A stretch of DNA of 64,000 bases from Pseudomonas sp. Irchel 3H7. Lineage in GTDB: Bacteria > Pseudomonadota > Gammaproteobacteria > Pseudomonadales > Pseudomonadaceae. Shown here one piece after another: positions 41,001 to 48,376 of this stretch; the stretch's first letter is position 1; every line of letters begins with the position of its first letter. The position numbers were made by a program, and so were the translations under genes. The notes beneath the pieces are model-generated. The model ran no database searches and was not told where the DNA came from. It saw only the letters and a program-made list of their open reading frames with translations. The stretch spans positions 248,001 to 312,000 of the forward strand of contig NZ_FYEA01000009.1 in the NCBI RefSeq assembly GCF_900187605.1. The letters run 5' to 3'.

Positions 41001-44000
41001 GGGGCGCGATTCAACGTGATCGAGTTGAACACTGAGGCAATGGCGGCCCGCACGCTATCGACGGGTTTGCCCCTGGACAGTTTTTTGCGCATTCCTTCGC
41101 GTGATTCACGCAGTGGCCCAGTCTGGGCAAAGCAGGCCGTGGCGCGCCAGCGTTCGCTCAGTGAAAACGCGCGGATGGGTGCCAGCCTGGCGCAAGTGGA
41201 TGCGCGCTATTGGGCGCAGGCGTTTGCTCAGGCCATGCAGCAGTTGCGCAGTGAGCACTCGTTGGGGCGTGAATATCTGCCGTTGCTGGAAACGCTCACA
41301 CCTCAGGCGGACGGTGACTTTTCGCTGACGTTGGTCGATGCACAGAATCCGCATCAAGTGCGAACCGTGAGCACGGCCGACCCGCGCTTCACTCAGCTCA
41401 AGCAGCATCTGCATCAGAGCGTGAAGGCAGGCAAACCCAGTGGCCCGGCCGAGGCTGATGGAGGCAGCCGCTTGAGTTTCGCCTTTGCGATCCAGACGCT
41501 GATCAGCGAACTGCGCCATCGTGAATACCAGGCCGGGGATCAGTTGCCAGCCTTGTCGATTGCGCTTCAAGTCCAGGTTTACGTCAGCTATGCGCAGTTG
41601 GGTTTTGGCGTGCTCAGCGACACCGCACAGATGATCAACCTGGTGCGGCACGTGGTGGCCAGTGAACAGGCGTTGGTCCTGCGCCAATCGTCGTTGTCCG
41701 GCCGTGTGCTCGGTCGCGGGGCAACCGGCGTTGGTTTTGCGTTTTCGCTGGTCAACATCGGCTTCGACATCCATAACCTGTCACTGGCGCAAAATTACGA
41801 GCAGCGCTCGCAGTTCTCCACGTCTCTGGCGTTCAACACAATAGCGTTGGGATTGGATGTTGCTGCATTGGCGGCAGGCGGAACGGTTGGCGCAGCGGCG
41901 GCTTTTCTGTCTGTGCCGTTACTCGGCATCGGCATCGGTGCCACGGCCATCGCCAGCAATCTTGGGCAGATTGCCGACAAGGCAACAGCGGTCGGCAATC
42001 ATTTGCGTGCCATCCACAACGCTTACAAACCGGGCGCTTTCACTGTCGCAGAGGGTGTATTGCAGTTCCCGCCAGAAGCCGTGATCACCCATCTGGATCT
42101 GCAGGACAGGCGGGTTAGCTTTGACAGCCAGCGCTTTTATCCATGGGGCGGCGGCGCACTCGAATTGCCGAAATACAACGATGACCCGCAGCAGATACAC
42201 CGTTCCCTCAATATCCGCCAGGCTTTCGGTCTCCCCGAGAGCGCAGCGCTGAATATCCACGGGGCCGCTTCACTGCATACCGTGGTGCTGCCTTGCACAC
42301 CACTCTGCTATTACGGCTACGAATATCAACTGGGAGGCGCGGGCTATGTGTACGAGCCTCTGCCGGGAGAGCAGGTCGAGCCTCGTAACGCCAGTGAAAT
42401 GCCTGAGCCAGACCTTTACTCGTACTTCAATCCGTTCGCGGCACTGGGCGATACGCTGACGAGACATCTGGATAAGCGCATCCACACACGCTATCCGCAA
42501 TTGCGCGACAGTGCGGCGGACAAGCTGGAATACGACGAGCAGGGCAACCGGCGTTTTTATCTGCACAGCACACCCTCTTTCAAACACATCCTCTACAAAC
42601 TGCATCCGGTCTATAAAGCGACAACGATCAGCGTGGTGCTGGACGAGCAGGTGCGCCAACTAGCGGTGCCGACCTTGCCGATGGAGTGCCAGCACAAGCT
42701 GTCCTACGAAATCAGCGCCACGTCAGACCGCTGCCAGCTCCGTCTGACCCCGGGACTGAAAACCGTGAAATTCAATGGAGCGACGCAATGGCTGGTGCAT
42801 GCTCCTTGGGCCAGCATTGAGCAGGTCTGCTTTGATGACGTATCCACGATGGACGACGGCGCCCTGCAGACATACCTGGCGGGGCGTCAACTAACGGTCG
42901 ACGGTATCGTGCTGTCGGCCTTCGAGGGGCTGATCGAACTGGCCGGGGGAGAGTTGTTTCAACTGGACTGGCAACGTCAGTCGCTGCGCCTGCTTTCCAT
43001 CACCCTCAACGATGCTAAAGACAATCCGCGTGATGTCCTTGCCCATCTGCGCCAGCGAGACAATGAAGGGCGTCTGGGCACTGGTTACGTCACGCTTCAC
43101 CGGTTCAGGGTGCCGTTCAATCCGGCCAGCCACGCTGTGCGCACAACCGCTTTTTACGATGTCGCTCGAAAACGCTTGTTGTACGCGCGCGAGCTGCCGC
43201 GCGAAGTCAACGACGGCCTGATGCTGGGCGCCGCCAGCGCTGCTCATGCGTGGTTTTATCATCCCGAGCATGCCACGGTCTGGCGCGTGGCTGTGATCAG
43301 CGGCCTGGTCGTGCATCGTTATCGGTTATTGAGTGTGGAGCCCGGTACGAAAATCAGCGCTTTCGGGCAACTGGCGGACGGCACTCTGCGAGTCTCGCAG
43401 CAGTTGCTAGAACAAAAGTCCATGAATGTGCGCACGACACTGGAGTTTCATCTGACCGACCGCGAAGTGACCCTGACGGACATCCACATGTGGTCGCCCG
43501 GTCTGGAAAAATCTTTCCTCAAGCCCGAGGAGGGCACGAGAATCGCGTTTTTCCGCCATCGCCAGAAACAACGCCGTCCCTACGCAGACGAGACACTCGG
43601 TATGGCTTCGCCCATCAGCACCTGGACCTACGCGCCATACATTCACGCCCGTGCCTGGTCCTTCGATCAGTTGCTTGAGCGGGCATGGATTGCCGCGCAT
43701 CACGACAGGTACTTCCCAGCAGACACCGACAGTGACGCGGACAGGGTGATGCTGATGCCTCGAGCCTCTGATCCCGCCGCTGCGCTGCTGTTTTACAGCC
43801 GGCAAAGTCAAATGCTCAGTCATGGCATAGAACTGCGTGACAACGTGCCATGGCACAAGGCGCTTGCGAAAGGTGTGATCGATGTTACGCGCGTTGGCGA
43901 AAGCTTCCTGGCCACCCAAGACGATGGGCGAATGTTCGAAGTCGACCTCGGCGCCAAGGACGACAACTGGCTGTCCGAGCTTGATAGACCTGTGCTGAAA

Positions 44001-45242
44001 TTTGTCGGCCTCGGCCAGCGTTGGCTGCAGCAAAACCCCGACTGGCTGACGGCATTACCGGCGCTTGCCATGGAATACAGCAGCGCCGCGTTTGCAATCA
44101 TCGGCTTGCGTGCCCAAGCGGGTCAGACGTTTCTGCCAGTGTGGTGTATTGACGAAAAACTTGTGTTGATGGACGCCATGGGCAGCCACGAGCTTACGTT
44201 GCTGGGGCTAACGCCCGACCGGCAAGCAGTTTGGTTGCTTGATATTACTTCCGGGCAGCTGTGGCGCCAGACGCTGGTTGCTCTCGAGCAGATGCACGCG
44301 GCGTTCGGCAACGGCAGCGTGTTGCTGCATCGCCAAGCGTTGCCACAGGCCGAGCGAGTATGGTCATCGTGGGCGTTTTGCGAAGTGCTGCCGCATGGCG
44401 ACGGGCTGCTCGGGCGTACCCGCGAAGGTGTGACGCTGCAACTGCAGGATCAGCAGCCGGCGCGCATTGTCGGCATGGAAAACCGCTGGTCATACGTCTC
44501 GGGCCAGACGTCTGTGCAATTGCAGGAGCGTTTAAAAAAGCTGCTGGACGGGCAAGACCATGCCGCGTTTCTTCCCGTTGAAAATACCGGCAATCGCTAC
44601 CAATACTACGTGCCGAAGCTTGATCGACTATTCGAGGTGTCTGCTCGGGACGATGGAAAATGGGCTACGTTCCTTGGTACGCGTGATGCGGCCAATCCGC
44701 TGCTGTTCGACCCGATTGACCCATTGATCTTCAGCGCCGGAACGGTCGATGGCGTCTGGTTGCCGGGTAGCTACGCCCTCCGTGACGAGGAGGTCATGGT
44801 GCTGGAAGTGAGTGATGACCTCACCGAGGTACAGCCATTGCTTGCGGACAGCGTCGAACTGTTGATTCTGACCTTCGGTTCGCGCACGGAGGGTTATCGG
44901 ATATCGGCCGCAACCTGGCAGCGACTCGATTGCATCGTTGTCGATGTGCGGCGCCCATCCGCGGAGCAGGAGACGGAACCTGGCTTGTTGGTGCTGGATA
45001 TGCCCGAGTGTGGGCATTGGCTGATGTCGCGGATCGATGGCCACCTGGTACTGGCCGATCCGGACAATGGCCACAGTCTGATCGTACGCGGGATCGAGGA
45101 GCAGGGTTCATGCGAACTGGCTGTCAAAATCGCTGGCCGTCAGTACGTGTTCGCACTCGAACAATGCTTCAAGGCTTTGGCGAGCGTGCAGGGCAATGAC
45201 GCAACTGCCAGCCTGGCGGTGCTGGCTGACCATTTGCTCTGA
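38082..45242 (+). CDS. Giant toxin-like protein: TcdA/TcdB-like glycosyltransferase, C58-like protease, pore region
   Basis: This encodes 2386 residues; AAGGA lies 9 bases before ATG 38082. There is no signal peptide. Residues 1-95 are helical. Residues 105-480 look like a large-clostridial-toxin glycosyltransferase: HFVWVGG with Trp116 and the DXD motif Asp299-Met-Asp301 in EGGRYSDMDYLPP. Residues 815-960 look like a C58/YopT-type cysteine protease with Cys828 (RRCYPLALLMG), His915 (GDHALLVAK) and Asp934 (FYDPNFAIY). Residues 1216-1300 are hydrophobic with small residues, as in TcdA/TcdB and Mcf/FitD pore regions. The rest is beta-rich with Trp-containing repeats (for example LGLTPDRQAVWLLD). 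LifA/Efa1 or Mcf-like toxins are the nearest families I know. Domains are recognised by motif only. No secretion genes are adjacent. Confidence 0.85.
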   Translation: MGVMEQYVDEFDFISADEYSALKRAFKAFSASAEYAMLVALYEQAGLATSLAEKLQVVTLFLENFERLAKRNSAPAIALIDTVEEQLRAYIARLAGTVNMLSDVPSPIPAVMHFVWVGGSEVGNIQRDYMNIWRQVLAAENYQFNLWYDSDALLAFEMNRVISDSARVAAMESGGDTVSNPDELAKMIEDRARVLKREMFEYLQQPQWQGKADQARIDLMVRAYGKDRTTLEAFRQRCLQSHQQMAGSDLQLRDVRREFAGHFLEDVYQREVAMRGNFAAASDVVRLQAEYAEGGRYSDMDYLPPLADRLGGVDISGFSDEQRLGVLQLLLNHDETLMPGRDRLRYADHTDTLPAAHREALLVFARSKPGVKHIFVAPREVVSPQHGLRMGTQFSREMNAYLLAQPQSEMTLAVMQLIRFNYDCLQAVEQAAIASSVDWSQTERLLDVIENVMNEKIEQGQLTRTLQDFLGKLSEAILSYYRDGIRVGSRGTIALTGPGAAVTGLKNYVETHLLPHNEVTVQERLRLAEGYNVQTEEEAISGWTVNDDAEQWLAKEQEKWKTGKLKSRYTGQLADLLQPQQTLTFKQGWPVVGGKAVLLTSVLQQLMDDLGEPFVRAMRDKLSGDISFTKAFSIGFENRQLILAQPVRELPVSQGAESSSNLNELLSRIAHDSLPLEQLSPLVRVMLGGIFGATSLDDASFASVWQTVRDLAVETDGDGTFARYDAVEKALRQRQSPDFEAGLARGQAHDVLTARELKVQALFEPLTLRQWGERIGQINHTAQGEFRSRILQRSAQVREIFFEAGATSARQLSQDLLMHTPSDPGRRCYPLALLMGAAVAAGESAERTLVGHVATANINHQQPSSQALLSALNELRALPASAIGDSRGLQSLDSVIQTLEAKSAATVLLLDTGDHALLVAKTQAGGQFVYRFYDPNFAIYAFAESAQVKLGVERYMSAGDSALARLYGLGDMAGARFNVIELNTEAMAARTLSTGLPLDSFLRIPSRDSRSGPVWAKQAVARQRSLSENARMGASLAQVDARYWAQAFAQAMQQLRSEHSLGREYLPLLETLTPQADGDFSLTLVDAQNPHQVRTVSTADPRFTQLKQHLHQSVKAGKPSGPAEADGGSRLSFAFAIQTLISELRHREYQAGDQLPALSIALQVQVYVSYAQLGFGVLSDTAQMINLVRHVVASEQALVLRQSSLSGRVLGRGATGVGFAFSLVNIGFDIHNLSLAQNYEQRSQFSTSLAFNTIALGLDVAALAAGGTVGAAAAFLSVPLLGIGIGATAIASNLGQIADKATAVGNHLRAIHNAYKPGAFTVAEGVLQFPPEAVITHLDLQDRRVSFDSQRFYPWGGGALELPKYNDDPQQIHRSLNIRQAFGLPESAALNIHGAASLHTVVLPCTPLCYYGYEYQLGGAGYVYEPLPGEQVEPRNASEMPEPDLYSYFNPFAALGDTLTRHLDKRIHTRYPQLRDSAADKLEYDEQGNRRFYLHSTPSFKHILYKLHPVYKATTISVVLDEQVRQLAVPTLPMECQHKLSYEISATSDRCQLRLTPGLKTVKFNGATQWLVHAPWASIEQVCFDDVSTMDDGALQTYLAGRQLTVDGIVLSAFEGLIELAGGELFQLDWQRQSLRLLSITLNDAKDNPRDVLAHLRQRDNEGRLGTGYVTLHRFRVPFNPASHAVRTTAFYDVARKRLLYARELPREVNDGLMLGAASAAHAWFYHPEHATVWRVAVISGLVVHRYRLLSVEPGTKISAFGQLADGTLRVSQQLLEQKSMNVRTTLEFHLTDREVTLTDIHMWSPGLEKSFLKPEEGTRIAFFRHRQKQRRPYADETLGMASPISTWTYAPYIHARAWSFDQLLERAWIAAHHDRYFPADTDSDADRVMLMPRASDPAAALLFYSRQSQMLSHGIELRDNVPWHKALAKGVIDVTRVGESFLATQDDGRMFEVDLGAKDDNWLSELDRPVLKFVGLGQRWLQQNPDWLTALPALAMEYSSAAFAIIGLRAQAGQTFLPVWCIDEKLVLMDAMGSHELTLLGLTPDRQAVWLLDITSGQLWRQTLVALEQMHAAFGNGSVLLHRQALPQAERVWSSWAFCEVLPHGDGLLGRTREGVTLQLQDQQPARIVGMENRWSYVSGQTSVQLQERLKKLLDGQDHAAFLPVENTGNRYQYYVPKLDRLFEVSARDDGKWATFLGTRDAANPLLFDPIDPLIFSAGTVDGVWLPGSYALRDEEVMVLEVSDDLTEVQPLLADSVELLILTFGSRTEGYRISAATWQRLDCIVVDVRRPSAEQETEPGLLVLDMPECGHWLMSRIDGHLVLADPDNGHSLIVRGIEEQGSCELAVKIAGRQYVFALEQCFKALASVQGNDATASLAVLADHLL

Positions 45243-45262
45243 CCGGTGAATTCGTCTGAAAA

Positions 45263-45305
45263 CCAAAACGCCGCGAACGTTGTCGTTCGCGGCGTTTTAA
45301 TTTTG
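45263..45305. terminator. Bidirectional terminator between toxin-like gene and marC
   Basis: AAACGCCGCGAACG-TTGT-CGTTCGCGGCGTTT is a perfect 14-base stem followed by TTTTAATTTT on the plus strand and by a TTTTGG tract on the minus strand. It separates the convergent giant gene and marC. Confidence 0.92.
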
Positions 45306-45328
45306 GCCGGCGCACTCGGGGGCCGGTT

Positions 45329-45931
45329 TCAGGGCACCAAATAGCCTTTGATCCCGGTAAAAATGATCTGCGCCGCCAGGGCGCAGACAAACAATCCCAT
45401 TAAACGACTGACGATCTGCAATCCCTGATCCCCCAGAATCCGCTCAATACGATTGGACAGGTAGAGCACCACGCCCACGGTGAAGCTGGCCAGCGCGATA
45501 CTGATGATCGCGGTGAGCTTGTCGTCCCAATGCGGCTGGCTGACACCCATCACCAGCAAGGCACCGATTGTGCCGGGGCCAACCGTCAACGGGATGGTCA
45601 GCGGCACAATGGTGACGTCCTGCTGCACGTTGTCGGCTTGTACCGCCGGTTTGCCCTGCGCCATGCCCAGCGCCGAAATGAACAGCACACTGCCGGCGCC
45701 GATGCGAAACGCATCCACGGTGATGCCGAACACATCGAAAATCACCCGTCCGAACAAATACAGCAGGACGCTGGAGACCAGCGTCGCCACCGCGACCTTC
45801 CAGGCCAGCCGCCGTTGCTCCTTGCGCGAATAACCGCGGGTCAGACTGATAAAACAGGACAGCACGAAGAACGGGCTGTAGAGCACCAGCATCTTCAGGT
45901 AAACGCTGAACAACACGTGGAGCATGGTCAT
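45329..45931 (-). CDS. MarC family integral membrane protein
   Basis: This encodes 200 residues with six transmembrane helices, the usual length for MarC/UPF0056. Conserved segments include YSPFFVLSCFISLTRGYSRKEQRRLA, FRIGAGSVLFISALGMAQG, VPLTIPLTVGPGTIGALLVMG and LQIVSRLMGLFVCALAAQIIFTGIK. The family was once linked to multiple antibiotic resistance but its function is not established. It is on the opposite strand between the giant toxin-like gene and the three paralogs. Two in-frame ATGs (45931 and 45925) are possible starts. Confidence 0.9.
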   Translation of the reverse strand: MTMLHVLFSVYLKMLVLYSPFFVLSCFISLTRGYSRKEQRRLAWKVAVATLVSSVLLYLFGRVIFDVFGITVDAFRIGAGSVLFISALGMAQGKPAVQADNVQQDVTIVPLTIPLTVGPGTIGALLVMGVSQPHWDDKLTAIISIALASFTVGVVLYLSNRIERILGDQGLQIVSRLMGLFVCALAAQIIFTGIKGYLVP

Positions 45932-46158
45932 GTCTCGCTGGGAAGGAGAGTGGGGATGGAGTCTATCAGCGCTTTGCGGGGTTGGGGTATCGACTTTTAT
46001 AGCGCTGATTGTTATTGGTTTAGTTGTTTGTTAGTTGTGTTTTTATTGCTTTGGTAAGTAGTGTTACATGTTTTTGTTTGTGGGGTGTTGGTGTCTTTGG
46101 TTATGGTCGTTTTCGCAAGTTAATGAAGGCTTGCTTAAATGATGATAAGGAATTGAAA
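45932..46158 (+). promoter_or_regulatory. AT-rich upstream region of the first paralog
   Basis: T-rich DNA with a marked GC drop lies between divergent marC and the first paralog. A long open frame runs through it without a ribosome binding site, and I treat it as untranslated. A promoter is expected here but not identified. Confidence 0.4.
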
Positions 46159-46959
46159 GTGAATAACCCAGTAATGCAACAACTCTATGTCGCCAACTGC
46201 ATTAGTGCTTTGCAGCAATATGAAATTGATGAGGTTCCAACTATTCAAGGTCGTGGTGTTGCCCTGACCCTTAATTCGGGTGACGCCGTGGAAGCGCCGA
46301 CAAAGGCGGCAGTTGTTGGCGAGGGTCTTTTGGCATTTTCTGCTCATCTGACGGATGACAATCGGACCGACGCACAAAATGCCTTTCTTTTCGCGACACT
46401 TGTAGCCAACAAGAAATTCCCGCTCGAAAGCCAGGGCCTGGAGTGGTATCTGCTGTTTCGCGAGGTCATGACCAACTCAGGCTGGACGCCTGTTACCAAG
46501 TACTACAACGATCTGGAAGTTGCGGGCACCAGCGTACGGATGGATAAACTGGTCCTGGAAATTCTCGGCTCGGTGGTAGCGGGTCTTGCGGTGCCTGGTC
46601 CTGCAACTGCGCTGATGCTGAAGACGGCGGGCGACGCCATCGCCGCTCTGAAAAAACGCGACACCGCATTGACTCTGTATGAGCGCAATCTGCTGAACCA
46701 CGGCGTTGGCGGCATCACCGCTGGCGTCTGTACCGAAGTTAATGGTGAAGCCATCATGGCCGTCGGCGCTGTGCGTTTTCTGCGTCGCAATACTTCTACT
46801 AAAGTTATGTTTGTCGATGTGGATATTCGCAATGTGAAGTTGTACACCGGTGAAACGATCTTTGCCAAGAATACCGAAGTTGCTGATAAGGCGCGCATGG
46901 CCATCAGGACTAAGCTGGGTCTGAACGTGGTATCGAAAATCGAAGAGTATGAAATCTGA
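46159..46959 (+). CDS. Unknown protein, paralog 1 of 3
   Basis: This encodes 266 residues if GTG 46159 is the start; AAGGA lies 7 bases upstream, and the next ATG at 46174 has none. I do not recognise the family. There is no signal peptide or definite membrane helix, although residues near 145-165 are hydrophobic (LEILGSVVAGLAVPGPATAL). The segment AAVVGEGLLAF, followed after 20 residues by FATLVANKK and WYLLFREVMTNSGW, aligns with matching parts of the next two genes, and all end in a short helix and a similar tail (KIEEYEI here). A strong terminator follows, so this gene can be expressed more than the other two. Confidence 0.82.
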   Translation: MNNPVMQQLYVANCISALQQYEIDEVPTIQGRGVALTLNSGDAVEAPTKAAVVGEGLLAFSAHLTDDNRTDAQNAFLFATLVANKKFPLESQGLEWYLLFREVMTNSGWTPVTKYYNDLEVAGTSVRMDKLVLEILGSVVAGLAVPGPATALMLKTAGDAIAALKKRDTALTLYERNLLNHGVGGITAGVCTEVNGEAIMAVGAVRFLRRNTSTKVMFVDVDIRNVKLYTGETIFAKNTEVADKARMAIRTKLGLNVVSKIEEYEI

Positions 46960-46969
46960 TTGACAGAAG

Positions 46970-46999
46970 AAGGGCAGTCATGGCGACTGCCCTTTTTTA
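46970..46999 (+). terminator. Rho-independent terminator between paralogs 1 and 2
   Basis: AAGGGCAGTC-ATGG-CGACTGCCCTTTTTT forms a GC-rich stem followed by six T. It lies 10 bases after the first paralog and 16 bases before the ATG of the second, so it can act as an intercistronic attenuator. Confidence 0.9.
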
Positions 47000-47014
47000 T
47001 TACGGAGGCCTAAC

Positions 47015-47716
47015 ATGGATGATGAGTGTTTAGTTTTGATTGTCGGGGCTTGTGTGGTGATTATTCCCGATGGTGAACGGCTGGAAGTTTATAGCGATCT
47101 GGTCAATTCGATTTTGCTGGCGCAACTGGTTGCCAATAAGAAACGTGAAAAATCCCTGTCCCCGGATTGGTACGGCACGTACGTGAGTGTCCTTGATGAT
47201 TTCTGGTTGCGCCATCAGAAGTCGAAGCAGACATGGCAGGTCAGCAATCCCGGAAGTCAGTCCGCGCTGGAGTTTTTCAATACAGCGTTAAGCAATGATG
47301 CCATGTCTGAAACCCGAATAATGGGTGTTGTTCTGCAGCGAATGGCACAAATACCGGGCGACGAACTCGCCATCCAGCGATTGCGCAGTTTCATGAAAAT
47401 ATCGGCTACGGCCGAGTCGGACAGCATGCCGCCGCCGTTGGCGAAGGTACATCTACTGGTAATTGTCGCGAATGCTGCCGATTCGATAGCAAGCGCGTTT
47501 GTTGAGTTCGAGGCGTCACTCGAGTTAAGCCAAAATCCATTTCAACAGTTGTATCAGTGCGAAGAGGTTCAAGGCTTGGTCCATGTGCATCACGCCCGGG
47601 CAAGTCTGTCGGAAATTCGCTACAGCGGCGCGCGTGAGGCGATTGCCAGGAAAGTCAGGGACAAACTTGCGGACAGCGTGGCAGTGCTGAATCTGCCCAA
47701 GGAGATTACGGCATGA
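47015..47716 (+). CDS. Unknown protein, paralog 2 of 3
   Basis: This encodes 233 residues with a strong GGAGG six bases before the ATG. I do not recognise it. ILLAQLVANKK followed by PDWYGTYVSVLDDFW matches FATLVANKK...EWYLLFREVMTNSGW in the gene before, and the C-terminal pattern REAIARKVRDKLADSVAVLNL matches the tail of both sisters. There is no signal peptide. It overlaps the third paralog by four bases (ATGA), so those two are translated together. Confidence 0.8.
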   Translation: MDDECLVLIVGACVVIIPDGERLEVYSDLVNSILLAQLVANKKREKSLSPDWYGTYVSVLDDFWLRHQKSKQTWQVSNPGSQSALEFFNTALSNDAMSETRIMGVVLQRMAQIPGDELAIQRLRSFMKISATAESDSMPPPLAKVHLLVIVANAADSIASAFVEFEASLELSQNPFQQLYQCEEVQGLVHVHHARASLSEIRYSGAREAIARKVRDKLADSVAVLNLPKEITA

Positions 47717-48354
47717 AGGACTTGATTACACCGCAGGCTGCGGTGGTGGGCGGCAGTGTCGTGGCGTTTGCCGGTGGCCTGCCTGCGACCCATCGAGACG
47801 ACATCTACATGAGCACAGCCTATGCGCAAAGAGCAACACGCGCGGCGTTCGAGGACGGACTATCGGGGGACTGGTTCGAGTACTACAGGAATGTCCTGAA
47901 ATTTGTCGGATGGGACGTGCCGAAACCGCAAACCTTGACGCCGTCGCGCAATAATCTGATGGCCGGTCAGGCAACGCAGCGTATCGCGGCGGTATTGGGT
48001 GAGCAGTTCTGCGAACCTATGCGGCGTGCGCTGCAGGTGATGGAGCGTGACGCATTGGCACTCAGGCTGTTCGAGTCCACGAGCCTGCGTGCCAATGTCG
48101 GATATTTTCAAATGATCCCCTGCGTGATGAGTGGCCCGAACAAAGTGGAAATGGGCATCTATCACCGCCAGTTCCAGATCGAGAGAGAGGCCAGCGGGTT
48201 TTTGTTCAGCGAGGATGAAACACTCATCCACAACAGCGTTGAACAAATTGCTGCCATTACATTCAACACGCTGCATTACGCACAGTTTCGCGAAAAGGTG
48301 AAAAACTCCGTCATCACCGGCTCACTCAAATACCTTGATGGCCTGGAGATCTGA
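47713..48354 (+). CDS. Unknown protein, paralog 3 of 3
   Basis: This encodes 213 residues. I do not recognise the family. Its N-terminus AAVVGGSVVAFAGGL, followed by AYAQRATRAAFEDGLSGDWFEYYRNVLKFVGW, aligns well with paralog 1 (AAVVGEGLLAF ... WYLLFREVMTNSGW), and it ends YLDGLEI like KIEEYEI. ALQVMERDALALRLFES corresponds to IAALKKRDTALTLYERN of paralog 1. It ends 22 bases from the convergent retS stop without a clear terminator between them. Confidence 0.8.
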   Translation: MKDLITPQAAVVGGSVVAFAGGLPATHRDDIYMSTAYAQRATRAAFEDGLSGDWFEYYRNVLKFVGWDVPKPQTLTPSRNNLMAGQATQRIAAVLGEQFCEPMRRALQVMERDALALRLFESTSLRANVGYFQMIPCVMSGPNKVEMGIYHRQFQIEREASGFLFSEDETLIHNSVEQIAAITFNTLHYAQFREKVKNSVITGSLKYLDGLEI

Positions 48355-48376
48355 TCGAATAACAATACGATCCTGC

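Noticed and set aside
38082..45242. RTX/MARTX toxin identity
   Set aside because: No GGxGxDxxx nonapeptide repeats and no type I secretion genes next to it.
45480..46057. Plus-strand frames opposite marC
   Set aside because: MarC membrane motifs on the minus strand are clear; these frames lack start signals and motifs.
46024..46158. N-terminal extension of paralog 1 with a hydrophobic segment (VSCVFIALVSSVTCFCLW)
   Set aside because: It is preceded by no ribosome binding site and lies in AT-rich DNA, whereas AAGGA correctly precedes GTG 46159. It remains a minor alternative because the segment could act as a signal anchor.
37790..48354. A mobile genomic island with attachment sites
   Set aside because: No tRNA gene, integrase, transposase or flanking direct repeat could be found at either end.
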